From Pardosa pseudoannulata (lineage: Eukaryota; Arthropoda; Arachnida; Araneae; Lycosidae), in contig CM063499.1 in NCBI GenBank assembly GCA_032207245.1, positions 78,282,724-78,346,723 of the forward strand: a stretch of 64,000 bases of DNA, in the 5' to 3' direction. Both the position numbers and the translations under genes were made by a program. Positions 50,249 to 58,270 of this stretch are shown here, piece by piece (the stretch's first letter is position 1; each line of letters begins with the position of its first letter). A model generated the notes under the pieces. The model saw only the letters and a program-made list of their open reading frames with translations. It had not been told where the DNA came from and did not search any database.

Positions 50249-52130
50249 TCGTTTTTAAACCCTCAGAAAGTACTGTCTATAATATTGGTTTTATTCACCA
50301 TTTATTTTTAGTTTGATCACTCAAAAAACCTTAGATGTACATTTTTGAAATTAGTTTTTGTCAAATATTCATCTTATATTAATTTTTAGGCATTTTTAAA
50401 AACTTAATTCTGAAATATTGTAGGGCATTTATTGAACATGCCTTGTCTGATTCATAATTGTTAAAATATGTTCCTCAGAAAATAGGGTTTATGCCCTTCT
50501 TTCAAGTAGGTCCTTAGAAAGTCCTTAAAAAGTCTGTAATTTTTGTTCTGGAAAAAGAGCAGGAACCCTGACTATCGAGTGCTATTAACCAGATTTCTTG
50601 CAGGAGATTTTCTTGTGTTAGACAAATATATGTAGGGGCAATTTCTTATTTTTTATTACTCTATATTTAAATGCTTACTTGTAAGGTAGTGATTATATCT
50701 TACCTGAAATTTGCTTGATGTTATCTTGTTAAACGATGCCTTTTACCAGTAGAGCTATGTTGCAAGTTAATTTCTAAACTTGTATATTAACAGATTATAT
50801 TAATGGTAGTTTTTCTAAATTTTTAATATGCTAGATTGTTAATGCCCAATGGTTTTTATCGTAAGATTAATTTGTTAACACACTTTTATTGATTTCCTTT
50901 TTCTCTTTTAGCAATTGAGTAATGAGAATTCTCAGCCTACGTGTGTTCCCTCATCTCAGTATGACTGCAGTGATATGCAAGACAGTAAGTGTTAGAAATA
51001 CTTTTTTGTTTTTTGTTACATCCAGTATTGCAGTTTGTTCAGAATAGTTTTAACATTTGGGTGCTATTTTTTCATAAAGTATTGATTGTAGTGTTTGTCT
51101 GTACATAACATTATTTTTATGAGAGTTTGATTTTGCAAAAATTAGTTTAACTCTTAAGAATGAGCCGTTCTGTGTCAGGAAAGGATAATCAATCTGTTTA
51201 TTATGTAGATTATTACTATGTTTATACATAAAGTTTTGTTTCCTAAGAAAAACGAGAAGGCAATTTCATTTATACCAGTAGTACCAAAACTGGTACCACT
51301 TTTTTTTTAAGTAGATAAATTAGCAATTACTTTATGGCTATTTTATTTAAAAGGAGTTGAGTATTTGCTTTATTGCCAATGTTTAATAGCTATTTATTTT
51401 GACTTCAAAGAAAGATTTGGAAATGTTTATTTTCCCCCCCCCCTTCAATTTGATGTTGAACATTTTTGTATTTAAACTTACAAACTGGATGAATATATGC
51501 TATTGCAGAAGCAACTTACTGAATTATCTATAAATGGTGAGAACTAAATCTAATGTTTGTATAGCCCAAATTGTGGCTACAAAAATTGATACTGATCTAC
51601 GTGAATAATCTAATAAATGCAGTAGACTTAGTAGCATAAAAAATGTTTCTATACTTTACATGGCTCCCACAGTCCTTAAAAGTCCTTCAGAACTCCTTAA
51701 TTTCAGCTTTCATTTTTAAGGGCCTTTAAAACACTTAATTTTTGTCAAAGGTCCTTAAAAACTGCTTAATTTTTAAATTGGAATGTGATCAATCTCTCCA
51801 TCGAAGAGATCTGCCATCGTCATGTGATTTCCTATTAGTTTTCTTATATGACAGTTTTTTCTTAGTTACTTATTGCACAAATAAATAATCTTTCATATAC
51901 TTATAAGGTTTAAAGTATAAAGTCAGCTGCCCTTTCCTAATAGCTAACGGTCATGTAAATTTCAATTAAACGAAGCATGGAGGATGTGGTTTCTAGATAT
52001 TTCAGTTACTGATGGAAGTTTAATTTTCCTTGCATTGAATGTAATAGAAAAGTTTAAAACTTTTTTCTTTCCCAGGCAACGTCGGGTATAATCAACTAGT
52101 ATATACATATAATAAATATATATATCTATA

Positions 52131-52165
<35 letters not shown>

Positions 52166-52172
52166 GTGCGTG

Positions 52173-52226
<54 letters not shown>

Positions 52227-55200
52227 TATATATTCATACATTTTCATTTTTAAACCCTCAGAAAGTACTGTTTATAATGTTTTTATTCACAATTTATTTT
52301 TAGTTTGATCACTCAAAAAACTTTAGATGTACATTTTTCAAAATTAGCTTTCATCAAATAGATTCATCTTATATTAGTTTTTAAGCATTTTTAATAACTT
52401 AATTCTGAAATATTGTAGGGCATTTCTTGAACATGCCTTATCTGGTTTATAATCATTAAAATATGTTCCTCAGGAAATAGGGTTTATTCTGTTATGTCAT
52501 GTATTTCAAGTAAGTCCTTATAAAACGTTGCTTTAGTCCTTATAAAGTTCTTAAAAAATCCTTAATTTTTGTTCTGGAAAAAGATCAGGAACCCTGTAAT
52601 AGCTCTTTATTTTGACTTCCAAGAAAGATTTGAAAATGTTCTTTATTTTTTTTTCTTCCTTCAATTTGGTTTTGTACATTTTTGTATTTAAACTTACAAA
52701 CTGGAAGAATATATGCTATTGCAGGGGCAGCTTACTGAATTATCCATAAGTGGTGAGAGCTAAATCCCATGTTTGGGTAGCCCAAATTGTGCCTACAAAA
52801 ATTGATACCGATCTACGTGAATAATCTAATACAAATGCATAAAAAATATTTCTATAATTTATATTTTTCACAGGGTATAAATTCAATAAATATTACTTTA
52901 AAAACCAAACAGTTTTATATAAATATTTTCACATTACTATTCTTTCCTTCTTTCAGTGACACAACAGCTCTGAGTGGCCTTCTCATAAATTTTCAGCCCC
53001 CCCCCTTCTCTCTCTCTCTCCCTCCCCCCTCTTTTTTTTACATGGTCTTCTAGTTAGTTACTATTAACTGCACCAAAATTAAAATACTAATAATGCAATT
53101 ATGAATTTTATACTATTAATTCACTCTTAAGGGTTCATTGTAAGGTGTTTGTCATAAGGGTTCCATGGCATATTAGTTTTGGGGATTTATACCATTTATA
53201 AATAGCTGCATTTCTCAATCTGTGAGTATCAGCTTTCAGTTTAATGTAACTTTTATTAATAATCAAATAAAATTCTATATTAGCTCATAATTAGTAATCA
53301 TTCTATAAGAAAAGAGTTTTATCACAAAGAAGGAGTAAGATGGAAAAGAAATCTACTTATACTGCAGTAGTAAAATATGCAACAGAAAGTGGAAACCATG
53401 CTTAAAGTTAGAAATTTTGTATTCAAAATTAATAGTTAGTATTACTAGCACTGTTGTATGAAAAAAGTGCAATAGAATTTAAATTAAAATACAGCTATAT
53501 TTCAATTGATATTTAACTTTTTATTTTCTGCCTTAAACATGTCTTTATGTATATATAGTATGATTACAGGGAGCAGTTAAAATTGCTCCATGTATAACAT
53601 GTACTTTTTAATTTTTGTCTTAAATTTTTGTGAAATCTGTGTTATGTGTGAGTAGATATGGTATATAATTTTATTTATAGTAGATCTAAATCACTGATTC
53701 ATGATACTCTTAATTGTTTCATTTTATCTCTCCCCTTTTTTTCTGATTATTATTCATGTTCCATTCTGATAAGCAAAAATTTGTTATTGCTTACACAGGC
53801 ATGTCCAACCACGGCCCATGTGTTGGGCAATCAATCAATCAAACATCAATTGGGCCGCATGAGGCCCAATTGATGTTTTCAACTGTCTATACAGTTTTAT
53901 TCATTTTGACTATATACAGTTGAAACATAGAATTTTAATTGTTAATGTTTGCAATAATAAATATCACATATTATGTTCATTAAGACTTGATAGTAACCAA
54001 CGTAAACCTGGTCTTTGAGTAGGGTTGGACAGGTTACGTTGAAATTTGAGTGTTCTAGAATATTCTGTCAATCAGCCATTACTTATACAACCAGGTGACT
54101 TGCGTTATGTGCACATGCTCTGTTCGATCTTTATGAAAATCAATTAGGTCAAATAATTGGATTTATTTCCCATTATTAAATGATTATAAAAGTGGCCATA
54201 AAAACTTCTTCAAATATTCTACTAAAATCGCAAAATTACTTAAAGAATGCAATACTAGATTCTCTTACATGCAGAAGTTTGAAGAAATCTTTAAAATATT
54301 CATAGCTCCATTTAATGTAGAATTTGAATCAGCGTCTCCAAATTTACAAATGGAGCTAGTAGAATTGCAATCAAACATTGAACTAAAAATGCCTCTATGA
54401 AGAGAGTAAGATTGAATATTATTAAAAATATGCCGCCGAAGATAATTTTTCAAATTTAAGACGATTGGCAATGTGCATAATATCAGCATTTGAAACTACT
54501 TATCGCTGCAAATCATTTTTTTTTCTAAATTAAACCTGGTAGAAACAAAGTGTCGCAGCAGGTTGCTGTATAAAAACATGGCCAATCAGTTACAATGTGC
54601 GTCGTTTACATTATCATTTGATATTAACAAAATCTCTAGTAAAATACAAAAACAAATCTCACATTAATTTTAAATTAATACATGTGGTAGTGCTTGTGAA
54701 TAAACTACAATATATATTAATAGTATAAATATAATAATAATAATATTTTAACCCTCACGATTAGGAAGGTAAGGTGTTGGGGGTGATTATAAATACAGTA
54801 TAGTTAATGTTTGTCATTTTAGTTATGATATATGTATAACACAACTTTTATGTATGGTCGCAGCTGGCACTGTAAAAATGCATAGTTTGAATATTGCATG
54901 ATAATAAAATATTTTGAATAATTTGTTTTATTTTTATATGTGCAGCCCACCTCAGTTTAGTAAATTGTTTTTTGGCTCACCAACCGATTTGAGTTGGGCA
55001 CCCCTGGCTTACAGCATATTTTGTTGTGATACTTAGTTAATTGGGGCAGATATTTCAGTTGGTAATTTATATTTGTGTGCTATGAGATTGTATTGTGTTT
55101 TGGACTACTTCAATTGGATTGAAATTGTATTTTAAAATGTAAAATAATAATTATTTTGCTAAATTTATATGTGAATATCTAGTGAAAATATTTAACCTCT

Positions 55201-56109
55201 TAGGATGCCCCATTTATATAATTATCTCCTTTTGAAATTGAAAACTTTTTTCTGTTTTATATAATTTATTTTAAAGAAGAGGGAAAAGAGTCAAGTGTTA
55301 GATTTTCTATACATATTTAACTTTCAGATGTCTAAAATTTTTTAAAAACAGTATGTTGACAGGTATGTATATGAAATCTTGAGGGGAAACCAAAATATAT
55401 CCCTGGTAAAATTTAGAAATGTCACTAATGTTTAATATTGAGCTATAGTTCATATTTATTGTTTAAGAAAGTGTGTTTAGACATTGATTGTATTTTATTT
55501 GATTTCAGACAATATGGTTAAAAATTCAAACTCAACATTTGTTAATGCCCGTGATCCTCGTGCTGCTCCTAGAGAACAAAGACCCAGAGGTGGTTCAAAC
55601 AATGCCTATACTAGAAACCCCAATCAGGTTGGATTTGGAAATGAACAAGGTATTTAATTTTTATTCAACAGGTTCATAGATCTGAAAATGGATATTGAAG
55701 CAAATGAATTTGTGCTTAAAAACTTCCTATATGGATTTTAAACTGAATGCTTGTTCATCAAACTCAGTATAGAAAATAGCATGTGAAATTATACTGGGAG
55801 CAAAACTATACAAAGATCAAGGAATATGATATCTTATGTTTGAAAAACTGATACAGATGTGATATTTATGCTCTGGCTTTTGTTGTCAAATTTGGCTTCT
55901 CTTTCGAGCGTTTTGCCAGGCAATGTCTGTTTAGCTTTTACTATCCTGACATTGGAGCTTTGTGGTGGTAACCCTGGTTCGTTCTTTAAGCCTCATTAGC
56001 GCACGTGACTACCCGGCACCTTTTTGAATAACTTCTCTGGATTTTTCTAATTGTACTGAATTTGTGTAGTTCAGACATGCTCACATGTTTTTTTTTTTTT
56101 TTGTTTTTG

Positions 56110-56140
<31 letters not shown>

Positions 56141-58187
56141 AATTTCTAGAAAGCTCTTTGTGGTTTAGCTTTAGTAGTTCAAACGTGCTTGCATGGTGAG
56201 ATTGCTGGTTAGGTTGTACTTTTTTAAATTAAAATTTGTATTGTTTATGTATTTATAGTTGTAACAACATGGGTGGGATTGAGAGGGGGTTTGCCCCCCT
56301 CAAAAACTTTAAATTTGTGTGCCCCTTATTCTTTTTTTAATGTTTATTAAAATGTGTGTATGTTTTATTTGTTTTTAGTTGTAACAATATGGTGGGATTG
56401 TATTTTTTTTCTTTGCATTAAAATTTTAAGACGTAATCTACTTTTTCTTTCACATCAGATGATAATTTAAAAAATGCAATCAATATATCCACAAGGAAAT
56501 TAACAATTTGATCAGCAGTAATATTTTTACTAATGTAATTAATTTCTCAATAAAATTATCCCTTAAAATGTATTATATTTAGGTGTTTTTGTCACCATAA
56601 GGCACATTTGGTTATTGTATTTTATATTATTTAGACTTTTTTACCAAGCCATAATGTAACTGACAGTTATTTTTCTTGATTCATGTTAATATTACCCAGC
56701 AACTCTCATAACTAAAATTTATTATAAATACTTAAAGGATTAAATTTCTCCCTTCAGTAGTTCATTAAATATGAATTATGATTAGTTAATATATTAAATA
56801 GTGTAATAAATCTCAAATTTTAAATTCATAGTCAAAATTTCAGGAAAATCCTCAATTTCAAGTGTTTTTAAATATTTGTTGTATTTTCAAAACTACTCAC
56901 CCATCTCTTTATTTCTTAATGTATGAATATTTTATGTTCTTTAGCTTACCAAAGTACAAATAATAGTCAAGGTTATGTGAATAGGGATAGTTTTACAGAC
57001 AATTCAAGTTACAGTAGTAATCTGAAGAGAGGACTCAATTCAAGAGGAGGTAAATTTTCATTCTTTTAAGTTATATTATAGCCATTTAGATCCATTGCAA
57101 ATAATATTTACATGGTTTCCACGCACCTGGAAAGTCATGGAAAATCATGGATTTGGACAATGAATTAATTTTGTCATGGAAAGTCTTGATTTTTCAAGTA
57201 AAATGAGTAAAAGTCATGGAAAGTCATGGATCCACTAAACTACCAATTAAAAAAAATGCATTGAATTGCTTAATTTCATTTTTACTTGTCATTTGGCTGA
57301 AGTTTCTGAGTTTGGTATTTGTGTATTATCTTATTGACCAAGTAAAATATGTTCACCAAGGAAACTCAAAGCAAGGAAACTTAATGGTTGGGTAAATGTA
57401 TATTATTCTGGTTTTTTCTTAAATTGTAGATTAAATTTTATCGATATAATATTCATTATTTTTTAATAAAAATTAGTTAAGATTTTTGCACAAAATATAT
57501 GTTTATCTCTAGGGATATTGTATATAAACATTATAGGGTTATATTTGACTATTATTCATGGTCACCTGGATAATACCAAAGTACCCTGAATTCAAATTGG
57601 AAACATTTTGATTGAAAAATTGCTCTATGATTAAACTTAGGTATGTCGATACAACAATTTATTTTTATGTATGCGAGTTTATTAACACTTATAAAGTAAG
57701 TTTATAGTTTTTTTATGATAAAATTCCTGTAATTTCTCTAAAAGCATATATTTTATTTGTATGTACGGCAGAAGTTTTATTCATATATACTTTAACGAAA
57801 GCTTTTTAAAGTCATGAAAAATGATCTGCTAAATCAGGAAAAATCATGGATTTGAAAAATTTTATGTTGGCAGATACCCTGTTTAAAGCTCCTTGATTTT
57901 GAAATTGGAATGTGATCAATTTCTTCATTGACGAGATTCATACTCTCATGTGATTTATCACTTTTCTTATTTGACAAATAAATAATCTTTAGTACAATTA
58001 AAAGTTTTAAAGTATAAAGTCAGCTGCCCTTTCCTAAAAGCTAACAGTCATGCACATTTTAATTAAACGAAGCATGGAGGATGGGGGTTTATAGATATTT
58101 CAGTTACTTATGGAAGTTTAATTTTCCTTGCATGGAATGTAATAGAAAAGTCTAAAATTTTCTTCTTTCCCGGGTATAATCAGCTAG

Positions 58188-58270
<83 letters not shown>

